From Planctomycetota bacterium (lineage in GTDB: Bacteria; Planctomycetota; Phycisphaerae; UBA1845): DNA of 64,000 nt. Within the stretch, counting starts at the first letter, position 1. Each line of letters starts with the position of its first letter. The DNA lies in assembly GCA_029558835.1 (NCBI GenBank), contig JAKQDH010000066.1:62001-126000 (forward strand), given 5' to 3'. Made by a program: the position numbers and the translations under genes. This document shows, in pieces, positions 35,784 through 44,714 of this stretch. The notes beneath the pieces are model-generated. The model was not told where the DNA came from. It saw nothing but the letters and a program-made list of their open reading frames with translations, and searched no databases.

Positions 35784-36752
35784 ATGCAAGTACGACACGT
35801 GTGTGCGATCGTTGGAATTCTGGTCATGCTGGGCGCCACGCAGGTGGCGCTCGGTACGACGTACTACTTCTGGGGAAGCGATGCGCAGCATACGGGATAC
35901 TGGAACGTCCGGGAGCACTGGAGGCCCAATGGGATACCTGGGCAAAACGACACGGCCATCATCGGGGAGGTCAACGCCGAGGTTGTGAATATGCTCTGCT
36001 ACGTCACGGATGATCAGAGCGTGGGAACCCTCGTGGTCAAAGGCAGCGGGACGACCTGATCGGGGCTGCGCATCTGCCAGGCTGGCAGACTGACGGTTTA
36101 TACCAGTGCGGACTTCGAAGGTGCCTGCATCCAGTTTTGGCATACCGGTGGCGGTGGAAACCCGCCTGACTGCGGCGTGGGCGAGCTTCGGATCGCGGCC
36201 AACCTCACCATCAGCGGCGACAAGGCGTACATGTATGGCGCGCGGAACGGGGGGTATCCCAACTCCTGTGTCTGGGGGCCGAATCCGGGCCTGATCACCA
36301 CTGTCGGTCTCGCCCAGGCAACGTTCCAGACCGACGGGGACGACCCATTCGAGGTGTACGGCGACATCGACGTGCAGGGGAAGGTGGTCAACAACGCCCG
36401 CTTTGGGGTACAGAAGCCCGAAAACGTGATGAAGCTCTCCACCAACCCCAAGTCCGGCAGCGGGGTGTGGTTCAGCAAAGGCGGGCTGCTGGAGGTGGAC
36501 GCAGAGGTAAGTGGCAGCGCGACGTGGAGCATATCGGACGATGCTGACGCTGTGATCTCGATCAAGGCGGACTGCACAGCCCTGACGGGGGACGTGGACA
36601 TCAGCAAGGGTCTGCTCCAGATCGACGCGAACTTCTGCACCACCGGAGACCTGACCGTTGAGGGCGTGAACAACCACTTGGGCAGCGACGCGGGTTCGCG
36701 GGTCTGGGTGGCCCGCGAGAAGTCCGCGAGCTTCGGCGGAAGCTGCGAGTAA
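35784..36752 (+). pseudogene. Secreted beta-strand-repeat protein interrupted by in-frame TGA
   Basis: ATG 35784 opens a signal peptide (AIVGILVMLGATQVALG) and a YYFWGSDAQHTGYWNVREHW motif like that of the neighbouring gene. The frame meets TGA at 36057-36059 after LVVKGSGTT, and then stays open in the same frame to TAA/TAG at 36752. The sequence after the stop continues naturally (SGLRICQAGRLTVYTSADFE and later beta-strand segments such as LTVEGVNNHLG), so one nonsense codon splits a protein of about 322 codons. A sequencing error, a true pseudogene, or read-through are alternatives. ATG 36177 could restart the downstream part but lacks a ribosome site. Confidence 0.75.
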
Positions 36753-36823
36753 GCGCCCCTGGACAGTCCGAGCCCGAGCGGAGGGAAGGCTACGTTGCCT
36801 TGCCCAGGGGGCCTGGGCCCTGG

Positions 36824-36829
36824 TACAAT
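36824..36829 (+). promoter_or_regulatory. Promoter -10 of the propeller protein gene
   Basis: TACAAT (36824-36829) with TTGCCC at -35 (36800-36805), spacer 18. The predicted start near 36836 leaves a 40-base leader before ATG 36877. Confidence 0.5.
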
Positions 36830-36876
36830 GACGGCGCTTGGTACATCTCCCTGGCGTCGTTGGCGGAGGAATGACG

Positions 36877-38379
36877 ATGGGACCCGCAACAAGCGTCTCC
36901 ACCGTACGAAGTCGACCGGGCGCGTGTGAGCCGTGCCGTACGCGCAGGTCCGCTCACGCGGCTTCGACCGCTCGCTTCCGCTCGGGTTCGGACCGGCGTT
37001 CGCAACTCCGTGCCCAACCGAGGTTCTCCCTCGCTTCCGCTCGGGCTCGGAGCTGGGTACGTCGGGTAGGTTTGGGCACATTGCTCGTGGTCTGCGCTAC
37101 GCTCGGAGCGCACGCCGGAGTCCAGATCCCTCCCGGCTTTGAGATCGTCCAGGTGACCAATGACTCCAACGATGACTGGTACGTAGCCGTCAACAACTGC
37201 GGCGAAGTGGTGTACAGTAAGCACCTTGCGGATGACACGTGGGAGATCCGCTGCTACGACAACGGACGCACGATCGACATCCCGGCGGCAGGACCGCGCA
37301 ACTACTACCCTGACATCAATGACGACAGGGTCATCGTCTGGAGTGCGCGGACAACGGTCAACTCGCCCCTTGGAATCGTCCGTTATGCCAATGGCGTCTG
37401 CACGCACATCACCACGCCCTCGGTGAACGATTACTCTCCCCGTATCAACAACCTGGGACATATTACGTGGTGCCGCTGGTTGGGCGACGGGTGCGAGGAT
37501 TCCCGCGCCGAGATCTTCCTCTACGACGGACAGAGCGTCGCGCAGCTCAGCAACAATGGCCTGTCGAACCAAGGTCCCAGCATCAACGACTCCGACATGC
37601 TGGTCTGGACCAAGTACAATTTCTGCTTGAATCCCTGGGAGTCCAACACGCTGCTGTACCGTAGCGGGCTCATTACCAAGCTCCCGGACCACCAGGAGAA
37701 CGAAGCGCAGATTCCCGACATCAACAACCGGGGCCAAGTGGTCTGGGGGGGGCCCAGCGGGATCGAGTTGTGGACATGGCTGGCGGGGACCTCGACCATC
37801 ATCACCCCCTGGGGGCGCAACCCGGCGATCAACAACCGCGGCGACATCTTCTTCCTCCGCTGGCACAACGACAGTGAAACCTGGCAGGTGTGGTGCTACG
37901 TGGACGGGATGTTCTATCAACTGAGCGACGACCCCTTCTGGAACCTGGACGGCGACATTAACGAATACGGCGAGATGGCTTGGGAGAGAGGGCTTTTCGA
38001 AACGGACGTGGGCATGTTACGCCGCATTCGCAATGGCGACACGGACTTCGATCTCGACGTGGACGTGGACGACTACGCACCCTGGGCGGACTGTCTGACC
38101 GGGCCCGTCGAGACGGACCGGCTCTGCCGCAGCCGCTTCCTGGACATGGACCACGACCGCGACGTGGACCTGGCCGACTTCGCGCTGTTCCAGAACGCGA
38201 CGGGCACCGTGGTGACCATCGACGATCACAACTGTTGCGAAGCCCACTACGACCCCGGCTGCACCCACCCGGACATCATGGCCTGCGTCTGCGCCGCCCT
38301 GCCGGAATGCTGCCAGACCACCTGGACCGCCGCCTGCGCGGCCGCCGTGAGCACCCTCAGTTGCGGCGAGTGTCCGTAG
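36877..38379 (+). CDS. Secreted propeller-like protein with dockerin-like tail
   Basis: A 500-aa protein. After an unusually long basic N-terminus (about 65 residues) a hydrophobic core LGTLLVVCATLGAHAG gives a signal peptide; mature protein then starts GVQIPPGFEIVQVT. The body repeats VYS/VVWS and IN-NG-I-W segments (residues 95-370), suggesting propeller blades. Two calcium-loop segments follow (DFDLDVDVDDYAPW, DMDHDRDVDLADFALF), a dockerin-like motif, and a Cys-rich end (ALPECCQTTWTAAC). GGAGGA lies six bases before ATG 36877. Bases 36953-37048 of the N-terminal region match the interspersed CGCTTCCGCTCGGGCT words, so the extra n-region is probably repeat-derived. Function unknown; surface location inferred. 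Confidence 0.82.
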   Translation: MGPATSVSTVRSRPGACEPCRTRRSAHAASTARFRSGSDRRSQLRAQPRFSLASARARSWVRRVGLGTLLVVCATLGAHAGVQIPPGFEIVQVTNDSNDDWYVAVNNCGEVVYSKHLADDTWEIRCYDNGRTIDIPAAGPRNYYPDINDDRVIVWSARTTVNSPLGIVRYANGVCTHITTPSVNDYSPRINNLGHITWCRWLGDGCEDSRAEIFLYDGQSVAQLSNNGLSNQGPSINDSDMLVWTKYNFCLNPWESNTLLYRSGLITKLPDHQENEAQIPDINNRGQVVWGGPSGIELWTWLAGTSTIITPWGRNPAINNRGDIFFLRWHNDSETWQVWCYVDGMFYQLSDDPFWNLDGDINEYGEMAWERGLFETDVGMLRRIRNGDTDFDLDVDVDDYAPWADCLTGPVETDRLCRSRFLDMDHDRDVDLADFALFQNATGTVVTIDDHNCCEAHYDPGCTHPDIMACVCAALPECCQTTWTAACAAAVSTLSCGECP

Positions 38380-38863
38380 GAGCCAACAGCCGCAAGCTCG
38401 CAGCTATAAGCTGTCAGCTTTTCGGCGGCAGTTGTCAGTTCTCAGTCATCAGTCGTCGATCATCAGTCTTCCGGGCGCATGGCTCACGGGCTCACCACGG
38501 AGGCTTGAGGGCACGGAGGACACAGGGGGCGAGCTGTCCATTGAAGCGTCGCGGCATTCCTTCTCACCTTGCCCCCTCCGTTGGCAATCTCCGCCCGCCA
38601 ATCCCCAGTCGCTGTCGAATCGCCGCCGCCCTCACCCTACCCTGTCCCAGGGTATGTGTTTAGCGTCTTTGGCGTTGTGGGTGCCATGCTTACCCGCGAC
38701 CGCGGTCGCGGGTAAGCATGCCTCTGCATGCCGCAGCACATGCCCACCCCCGCCTGCGGCGGGTGAGGGCATGGCACCCACGCTAAACACGTACCTCCCA
38801 GGGGGAGAGGGGTTTCGTTGGCGGCTCTCACAAGAAGGGGGAGCGGCGTTCTGTTGCAGCCTC
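38380..38863. other. Repeat-filled intergenic region
   Basis: No gene is supported. It holds AAGCTCGCAGCTATAAGCTG and CAGTTGTCAGTTCTCAGT micro-repeats (38390-38475), half of a CACCACGGAG element (38493-38525), a GTGCCATGCTTACCCGCGAC palindrome with GGTCGCGGGTAAGCATGC (38671-38720), GCCCACCCCCGCCTGCGGCG (38740-38785) and GGGGGAGAGGGG words. Confidence 0.65.
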
Positions 38864-39277
38864 TCACACGGGACGAAACGGGTCGGCGTCGGCCGCACTG
38901 ACGAAAGCGTCCAGGCCGGGGCATGCGGCCGACAACCGGCGGGCCAAGCTCGGGAGAACCGGCCGCTCGCTCGCCCAGTGGCCGAGGGCGATGGCGGTGC
39001 AGCCCTTACGCAGGATGGTCAGCGCGTCGTGATGGCGAATCTCGCCGGTGACGATCACGTCGTACGGCGCTCTCGCCGCACGCACGGGCAGGTTGGCGGC
39101 TGAACCAACGGCCACGACGGCGCGCGTCACGATGTGGTCCGGCCCGCCGACCAGTTGCACGACCGTCGCTCCCGCGCGGGCGACCCGGGAGGCAACAGCG
39201 TAGCGACGTTGAGGACAACGGGGCCGCTGCGTCCCACCTCCTCGTGGGGAGTGACGCTGCCCGCAGCACGGGCTCAC
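38864..39277 (-). pseudogene. C-terminal remnant of a Nif3-like dinuclear metal protein
   Basis: The translated 137 codons match only the second half of Nif3/GTP cyclohydrolase I type 2 family proteins: VAVGSAANL, VIVTGEIRHHDAL (metal-site His pair), AIALGHWASERPVLPSLARRL and the terminal ADPF. The family is normally 250-370 aa with a first lobe carrying the other metal ligands; no such lobe precedes it, and the 30 codons before the match are repeat-like (CTCCTCGTGGGGAG). The frame opens just after the MBL gene stop on the same strand. It is therefore read as a 5'-truncated gene. It could still be expressed from a GTG near 39190, but would lack half the metal site. Confidence 0.7.
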
Positions 39278-40035
39278 ACCGTCAACATGTCCGAAACGTG
39301 GTAACGGGACGCGAGATAGACCGGATAGTCGCGACCCGTGGCCGTCTGCAGGGCATCAAGCGCAAGGTCAGGAAGGTTGTTCTCCTCGCTCAGGTGGGCG
39401 GCCGCCACCCAGTGTGGGCGGTGCCGGCCGCAATGCCGCAGCAACTCGGCCGCCTCGTCGTTGGACAGGTGACCATGCGGCCCGCGAATCCGCGCCTTGA
39501 GCTGCGGCGGGTAGGGACCGTTGTCCAACAGGTCGGGATCGTAGTTGCATTCGAGGTAGGCCGCGTCCACGGACCTCAGCAAGGGCAGCAGCCCGGCGAA
39601 GGGGTGGCCCAGGTCGGTGAGGATGGCCAGCCGCTTGCCTTCGTGCTCGATGATGAACCCCACGCCGTCGGCCGCGTCGTGCGGCGTGGGCACGGTGTGC
39701 ACGCCCACCGCTCCGAAGCTCAACGTATCGCCGGACGTGAAGGGACGCACGTCGTGCACTTTGCCCAGACTGCACCACAGGGCCGCCCGCGTCCTGGGCG
39801 TGATGTAGATCGGCAGGCCGAACTTGCGCTGATAGACCCCGGCACAGCGCACGTGGTCGTTGTGGTCGTGCGAGATGAGCAGGGCGTCCACCCGCCGGAT
39901 GTCCCGGTCGTGCTCCGCCAGACGCTTCTGGGCCTGAAGACCGCTGATGCCGGCGTCAAACAGCAGGGCAACGCCGCCCGCCTCGACGTAGATGGCGTTG
40001 CCGTTCGAGCCTGACTGCAGCGAACAGGTAAGCAT
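39274..40035 (-). CDS. MBL-fold metallo-hydrolase (YycJ/WalJ-like)
   Basis: A 253-aa metallo-beta-lactamase-fold hydrolase. It opens with CSLQSGSNGNAIYVE, the YycJ-type start. LLISHDHNDHV is the HxHxDH metal motif; further ligands lie in VPTPHDAAD, LAILTDLGH and HLSEEN. Relatives act on nucleic acids or small phosphodiesters and YycJ influences cell division in Firmicutes. ATG 40035 is chosen since conserved sequence begins there. The same bases overlap the divergent gene only in the rejected long frame. It is followed by the Nif3 remnant. Confidence 0.87.
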   Translation of the reverse strand: MLTCSLQSGSNGNAIYVEAGGVALLFDAGISGLQAQKRLAEHDRDIRRVDALLISHDHNDHVRCAGVYQRKFGLPIYITPRTRAALWCSLGKVHDVRPFTSGDTLSFGAVGVHTVPTPHDAADGVGFIIEHEGKRLAILTDLGHPFAGLLPLLRSVDAAYLECNYDPDLLDNGPYPPQLKARIRGPHGHLSNDEAAELLRHCGRHRPHWVAAAHLSEENNLPDLALDALQTATGRDYPVYLASRYHVSDMLTV

Positions 40036-40168
40036 AATGCGCCCCAGGACGCTCGCCTTCGGACGGTCAGCATACCGCCGCCGGGGGCGGCGGTCCAACC
40101 CCCGGACAGCGTGCCCCCGGAGCTCCCGGTTGTGGCGACTCGCGTGTCGCACGCGTAGGATGGTAGCG

Positions 40169-41959
40169 ATGCCTCCACTTGACCCCCAACACGCCGCTCG
40201 GCCTGCCACCCGACCGTGGCACGCAACCAACTTGCCCGTCGCGGTCGTCCTGACCGTGGCGGCGGTCGTGCTGGTGCTGTTTCGCCTGCATGCGTTCGCG
40301 GTGCCGCTGGAGACCGACGAAGGTAACTACGCCTACATCGGGGAGCGGTTGCTGCGCGGCGGTTCCCTTTACGTGGACGTGTGGGACCATCAGCCCTTCG
40401 GCGTGTTCGCGTTGTTTGCCGGGGCGATTGCGATGCTGGGCGACGAGCCGTGGGTCTTCCGCCTCCTGGCGCTGGTGTTCTCGCTGGGTTCGTTGGGGCT
40501 GGTGTTCGCGTTGACGTGGCGGGTCACCGGCGCTCGGGCAGCGGCAGCCGGCGCGGCCCTGCTGTTCGCGTTGGCCAGTGCCGACCCCGGCACGGCCGGT
40601 GAGGGGTGCAACCGCGAGATCTACATGAACACGCTGATCCTCGCGGCCTGGGTGCTCGCGTTGGCCCCGCGGGGACGATGGGCGTGGAACCTCATAGCGG
40701 CCGGTGTCCTGCTTGGCGTTGCGTCGACGCTCAAGACGATCGTCGCTGCGCATTGGGCATGCCTGGCCGTGTACGTCCTCGGGTTCGCTGCCACCCCTCC
40801 CCGCCCCCGCCGGGAGGGGTCCGGGGAGGGTGTCACCGCCGCTGCATCCCCCCTTCCCCTGACCTCTCCTTCGATTGGGGGAGGGGGCCTGTCCGGCATC
40901 CTGCCGCCCTCTGCCCGCGTCGCCGGTCGAATACGCGAGGCGGCGGCGGCGCTGCTGGCGTTCAGCGTTGGGCCGGCCTTGATCTGGGCGGGCACGTTCG
41001 CCTACTACGCACTCACGGGGCGATTCGGCTTGTTCTTCGATGCCGTCTTTCTCTGCAATCTCAGCTACAGCGCCGGTCAAAGCGGGTTGCTGGGGCGCTT
41101 CGCCCAGTTCTTCAACACGCCGCGGCACCCGTTTATTTTCGCCAGCGCAATGGCCTTGTGGGTCGGGGGTCTGGGCGGCGTGGGAGTGCTGCTGCTGTCG
41201 GCGCTGCTGCGCAAGCGGCAGGAAGCCTGGGGCCTCATCCTGCTCGTGGTCGCCAATTACCTCGCCATCTGCCTGCCTGTGCACTTCTGGCCCCACTACT
41301 ACTACTTGATGATCCCCGCGCTGGCGGTGGCCGTGGGAGCCGGCCTGCAGCACGCGGCTGATCTCATCGAGCACCACTGCCCGCGCCTTCCGGGTGGCCC
41401 AGCCTTGGTGGCGTTCGGCGGCGGCGGCTTCTTTCTGCTCTGGCTGCTGGCGACGCAGTATGCCCACTACCTCGCGCAGCCCCCCTTCGGCATCACCGCC
41501 CCCCGCTACAACTCGCGTGACTTCTGGGGCAGGGCCCACGGGCTCAACGTCGCGCAGGTGACGGAGCCGCAGGACGAGGTCTTCGTCTACGGCAACGAAG
41601 CCCAGATCTACTACTACGCGGGGCGCCGCTGCGCCTCGCGTTTCACCATGATCACCGGACTGAGCGCAGGCTACCGCGGCGCCGAACACCGGCGAGCCAT
41701 CCTCATGGAGGAGTTGCGCGCCCGCCCGCCGCGACTGATCCTGGTGCTTTTCGACCAGCCGCCGTTCGAGGAGTGGACGACGTTCCTTCATGAGCAATAC
41801 GACGAGCCGATCGGCTGGGACTTCCATGATCTGACCGGCGAGTTGATTATGTTCGTGCTGGCGCGCCGAGACGCCCCCGTGCCCAACATCGACTGGAACT
41901 GGGACCGCTCGGAAGTGGGCGGTTGGTTCCTGGAGCGTCGCCGGCGGCCGGCTCCGTGA
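40169..41959 (+). CDS. GT39/ArnT-like integral membrane glycosyltransferase with internal repeat
   Basis: A 596-aa membrane protein. The first helix is followed by PLETDEGNYAYIGERLLRGG, the acidic loop of PMT/ArnT-type glycosyltransferases, and by VDVWDHQPFG. About ten further helices follow (FRLLALVFSLGSLGLVF, WVLALAPRG region, FSVGPALIWAGTFAYYAL, ALWVGGLGGVGVLLLSALL and others), then a soluble C-terminal domain (VYGNEAQIYYYAGRR). Such enzymes transfer sugars from lipid-linked donors at the outer face of the membrane. Bases 40790-40890 carry the CCCTCTCC composite repeat in frame, adding about 33 Pro/Gly residues in a loop. AGGA lies eight bases before ATG 40169, preferred over 40160. Confidence 0.84.
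   Translation: MPPLDPQHAARPATRPWHATNLPVAVVLTVAAVVLVLFRLHAFAVPLETDEGNYAYIGERLLRGGSLYVDVWDHQPFGVFALFAGAIAMLGDEPWVFRLLALVFSLGSLGLVFALTWRVTGARAAAAGAALLFALASADPGTAGEGCNREIYMNTLILAAWVLALAPRGRWAWNLIAAGVLLGVASTLKTIVAAHWACLAVYVLGFAATPPRPRREGSGEGVTAAASPLPLTSPSIGGGGLSGILPPSARVAGRIREAAAALLAFSVGPALIWAGTFAYYALTGRFGLFFDAVFLCNLSYSAGQSGLLGRFAQFFNTPRHPFIFASAMALWVGGLGGVGVLLLSALLRKRQEAWGLILLVVANYLAICLPVHFWPHYYYLMIPALAVAVGAGLQHAADLIEHHCPRLPGGPALVAFGGGGFFLLWLLATQYAHYLAQPPFGITAPRYNSRDFWGRAHGLNVAQVTEPQDEVFVYGNEAQIYYYAGRRCASRFTMITGLSAGYRGAEHRRAILMEELRARPPRLILVLFDQPPFEEWTTFLHEQYDEPIGWDFHDLTGELIMFVLARRDAPVPNIDWNWDRSEVGGWFLERRRRPAP
40790..40890. repeat. Composite CCCTCTCC repeat inside a coding region
   Basis: CACCCCTCCCCGCCCCCGCC with GGAGGGGTCCGGGGAGGG, then CCCCTTCCCCTGACCTCTCC with GGGGGAGGGGG. 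Order and form match the intergenic copy at 8193-8290. Translated in frame it reads PPRPRREGSGEG and later LPLTSPSIGGGG. Confidence 0.75.
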
Positions 41960-42009
41960 TCCCGGCAGGCCAACCAGGGGAGTGAACGCTTATCGACGCG
42001 GTCCTGGCC

Positions 42010-42843
42010 ATGAAGAACACCGACTCCAGCCCTGCCGCTACTCTGGACCTGCACCGGTTACGGGCGACCCTGCGGACGTCTCGGATCGGCCGGCAGGTTG
42101 TGCGCCTGCCGGAGACGACCAGCACGAACGACGAGGCTTGGGCGGTGGCGGCCGCGCTGGGACCCGCCGCTGCGGACGGCCTGGTTGTGCTCACCGACCG
42201 CCAGACGACCGGGCGGGGCCGACTGGGCCGCACGTGGCATTCACCGCGAGGCGCCAGCGTGCTGCTCAGCGTGCTGCTGCATGATCCGGCGCACCGACTC
42301 AGCGGCGGCCGGCTGGCCCTGCTGAGCGCCGTGGCCGCTTGCGACGCCGTAACGGCCACCACTGACGTGCACCCACGCATCAAGTGGCCCAACGACCTCG
42401 TCGTCGGGCAGCGCAAGCTGGCGGGCATTCTGATCGAGTGCCGCCGCGATGGGGACGCCTCGATCACGTTCGTCCTTGGCATCGGCATCAACTGTCTGCA
42501 GCAGCGGGGCCATTTCGAGGGCGAACTGACCGGCCGGGCCACGTCGCTGGAGCTGGAGAGCCGCCAGCCGATCGACCGGACGGCCGTCGCCGCCGCCCTG
42601 CTCAACGCCCTGGAGCGACAACTGCTGGCACTCGAGGCCGGGGCGACCGAGGAACTGCGCCGGGCCTGGCTCGCCCGTGCCGAACCCCTGAGCCAGCCGA
42701 TCCGCTTGCAGCAGGACGGCAAGCTCTACGAAGGCTGCACGCTGGACGTGGACCCCGAGGCCGGCCTGCTCGTGCAACTTACCGAGGGCGGCATCCGCCT
42801 CTTCGACGCGGCCGATACCACGGTCTTGCCGCCCGCACCGTAG
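42010..42843 (+). CDS. birA: Biotin-[acetyl-CoA-carboxylase] ligase
   Basis: A 277-aa biotin protein ligase. TTSTNDEAW opens the catalytic domain; TTGRGRLGRTWHSP is the GRGRxGRxW biotinyl-AMP loop; IKWPNDL carries KWPND; GIGINC follows. The usual C-terminal SH3-like domain (LYEGCTLDVDPEAGLLV) is present. The N-terminal helix-turn-helix of repressor-type BirA is absent, so this is a monofunctional ligase that attaches biotin to carboxyl-carrier proteins. No clear ribosome site precedes ATG 42010. It follows the GT39-like gene by 50 bases and may be cotranscribed with it. Confidence 0.93.
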   Translation: MKNTDSSPAATLDLHRLRATLRTSRIGRQVVRLPETTSTNDEAWAVAAALGPAAADGLVVLTDRQTTGRGRLGRTWHSPRGASVLLSVLLHDPAHRLSGGRLALLSAVAACDAVTATTDVHPRIKWPNDLVVGQRKLAGILIECRRDGDASITFVLGIGINCLQQRGHFEGELTGRATSLELESRQPIDRTAVAAALLNALERQLLALEAGATEELRRAWLARAEPLSQPIRLQQDGKLYEGCTLDVDPEAGLLVQLTEGGIRLFDAADTTVLPPAP

Positions 42844-42993
42844 TCCCGCATGTCCGGGCCGCCTCTCCGCCTCCAACGCCAGGCGGACGCAACGGGTGTG
42901 CGGAAGTCGCGACAGGCGGCCGGACGACCCCGGGCCAAGCCTCTTGACTCGGCGGCGTTCCTGAGTACCGACAGGCGGGCGCAAGGTGCTCAA

Positions 42994-44595
42994 ATGTCCA
43001 CCAGGATCAGACGGCGAACAGCAAGCCGCCGAAAGGGGCAAGCGCGCGGGCGACGCGCGAGCTTCAATGGCTCGCCGCGCGCACGTCTGACGCTGCGCGC
43101 TGCCGTCACGGCCGGGCGGGCGGAACTGAACCGCGCTGCCCTGGTCGCCGGGCTGCTGGGGGCGACCGTGGCGTGGGTCCTTCGCGGCCTGGACGCCCAG
43201 CACGGACCACGCTTCGGTCAGACCGCCGCCGCCCACGGGGCCATCCTGATGGGGGCCCTGGTTCCACTGGCGTTGGGAATCCGCGTTCCCCAGCGTTTCG
43301 CCGCCTGGCTGTGCACGGCCGCGTGGCAACGCTTCCTCGAGCGCGGCCGAGGTCGCCCGGCCGTGCCCACCTGGATCGACCCAACCTGGGACGAGCGCCC
43401 CCTGCGCTGGTCCGCGCTGGCGATCATCACGCTCCTTGCCGGCGTGACCATCGCCCTACTGCCGCTCCTCGGGCTCGTCGTCGCTCAGGTCTACCAGGCC
43501 ATGATGACGCACTTCCTCTGGCTTCCCGCGACGCTCGGCATGCTCCAGGCAGCGACGGTGGCGAGCGCGGCACTGGTGCCGCTGGGCGCGCTCGGAGTGG
43601 CCGTCACCATGACCCACCGCCTCGACACCCGGGCCGGCCGCTGGAACCTGCGGGCCACGGGCTGGATGCTGGTCGGCGCAGCCTGCGGGAGCGCCGCCGC
43701 TGAGGCGGTGGCGGGCAGGTACACGCATCCGGACCCGCTGACCATCGCCGCCGCCCTGCCGGTGCTGGCCGTTTCCCTCATCAGCATCCTCGCGGAAGGT
43801 GCCGGCACCGACGCTGGACGGACCCTGCGCCGACCGGAGCCGCCGGAAGCGCCCAGCGTCAGCGACCGCTGGCCCGCGGTCCTGCGGAGTGGAGTGGTGG
43901 CGGCCACCGGCGCCGGCGTGCTGGCGCTCAGCGTGTGGTTGCACGAACTGGAATCATCTGCTCTCGCCCGATGCGCGCCTCTGCCGTTGCTCGTGTCCGC
44001 CCTGGGCGCCGGCACATTGCTGGCCGCCTGGGTCCCCCGGGCTGGCGGCTCGATGGGCTCGTTTGGGGTGGCCTGCGCGGTAGCCGGAACGCTGGTGGGT
44101 GCGGTGACCGGCGGCGGGTTATGGTGGCGAGTCCTTAGCCCGGGTGATGTGAGCTGCGCGGCCCTAGCAGCATTGTGGGCAGCCCTCGCCTGCACGGGGT
44201 TCGCGGTCGGCACCGGCGTGCGGACCGTGCTGTGCCGGGTGGCTAACCGCTCCACCGTGGGGACCGTCCTGTTGACGCGCATCGTCGTGCTGGGCGGCCT
44301 GACCACCTGGGTGGTCGGACCGCTGGCGGAACACTGGCTCGGTCAGACCGGAGCGGTCGCCCTGGCTGCCTTGGCACTGCTGGCCACCGGCGGGATTCAG
44401 ATCATCTACGAACCGGACTACACCCCCCGGGCACGGGCAGCGCGCCTCGGTGCGGTCTTCGCCGCCATCGTGAGCATCACCCTGTTGCTGCGCTATGCCC
44501 CACCCGGCCGGCGGCAAGCCACCGTCGCCGAACCTTATCGCACCCCGCAGGCCTCGCCCCTCAGTAACCCGCTTGCCGCCCCCCAGGGCCGGTGA
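42994..44595 (+). CDS. Multi-spanning membrane protein of unknown function
   Basis: A 533-aa protein with a very basic N-terminus (TRIRRRTASRRKGQARGRR) and about ten to twelve hydrophobic segments, including LVAGLLGATVAWVL, AILMGALVPLALGI, LAIITLLAGVTIALLPLLGL, ALPVLAVSLISIL, VVAATGAGVLALSVWL, LLVSALGAGTLLAAW, VALAALALLATGGIQI and AVFAAIVSITLLL. No motif of a known transporter or enzyme was recognised. AAGGTG lies six bases before ATG 42994, preferred over ATG 42850, which would add 48 low-complexity residues. It follows birA in the same direction. A C-terminal Pro/Ser tail extends into the cytoplasm or periplasm. Confidence 0.72.
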   Translation: MSTRIRRRTASRRKGQARGRRASFNGSPRARLTLRAAVTAGRAELNRAALVAGLLGATVAWVLRGLDAQHGPRFGQTAAAHGAILMGALVPLALGIRVPQRFAAWLCTAAWQRFLERGRGRPAVPTWIDPTWDERPLRWSALAIITLLAGVTIALLPLLGLVVAQVYQAMMTHFLWLPATLGMLQAATVASAALVPLGALGVAVTMTHRLDTRAGRWNLRATGWMLVGAACGSAAAEAVAGRYTHPDPLTIAAALPVLAVSLISILAEGAGTDAGRTLRRPEPPEAPSVSDRWPAVLRSGVVAATGAGVLALSVWLHELESSALARCAPLPLLVSALGAGTLLAAWVPRAGGSMGSFGVACAVAGTLVGAVTGGGLWWRVLSPGDVSCAALAALWAALACTGFAVGTGVRTVLCRVANRSTVGTVLLTRIVVLGGLTTWVVGPLAEHWLGQTGAVALAALALLATGGIQIIYEPDYTPRARAARLGAVFAAIVSITLLLRYAPPGRRQATVAEPYRTPQASPLSNPLAAPQGR

Positions 44596-44714
44596 TCGCC
44601 GGGAAGGCGCATCTCAAGCCGGTCGCGTCTTGCCACGATATCACCAGGGGCTCCGCGCTGGCCCGACGGCCGGGCTGCGCGCGGCGGGCCCCCACGGCAG
44701 GCGGGCAACACACC

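Noticed and set aside
36057..36059. TGA read as selenocysteine
   Set aside because: The context is a structural beta-strand repeat, not a redox motif, and no SECIS-like hairpin was recognised just after the codon.
40067..41827. A 586-codon minus-strand frame opposite the GT39-like gene
   Set aside because: Low-complexity composition with no hydrophobic segments or motifs; the plus-strand gene has clear helices and the ETDE loop.
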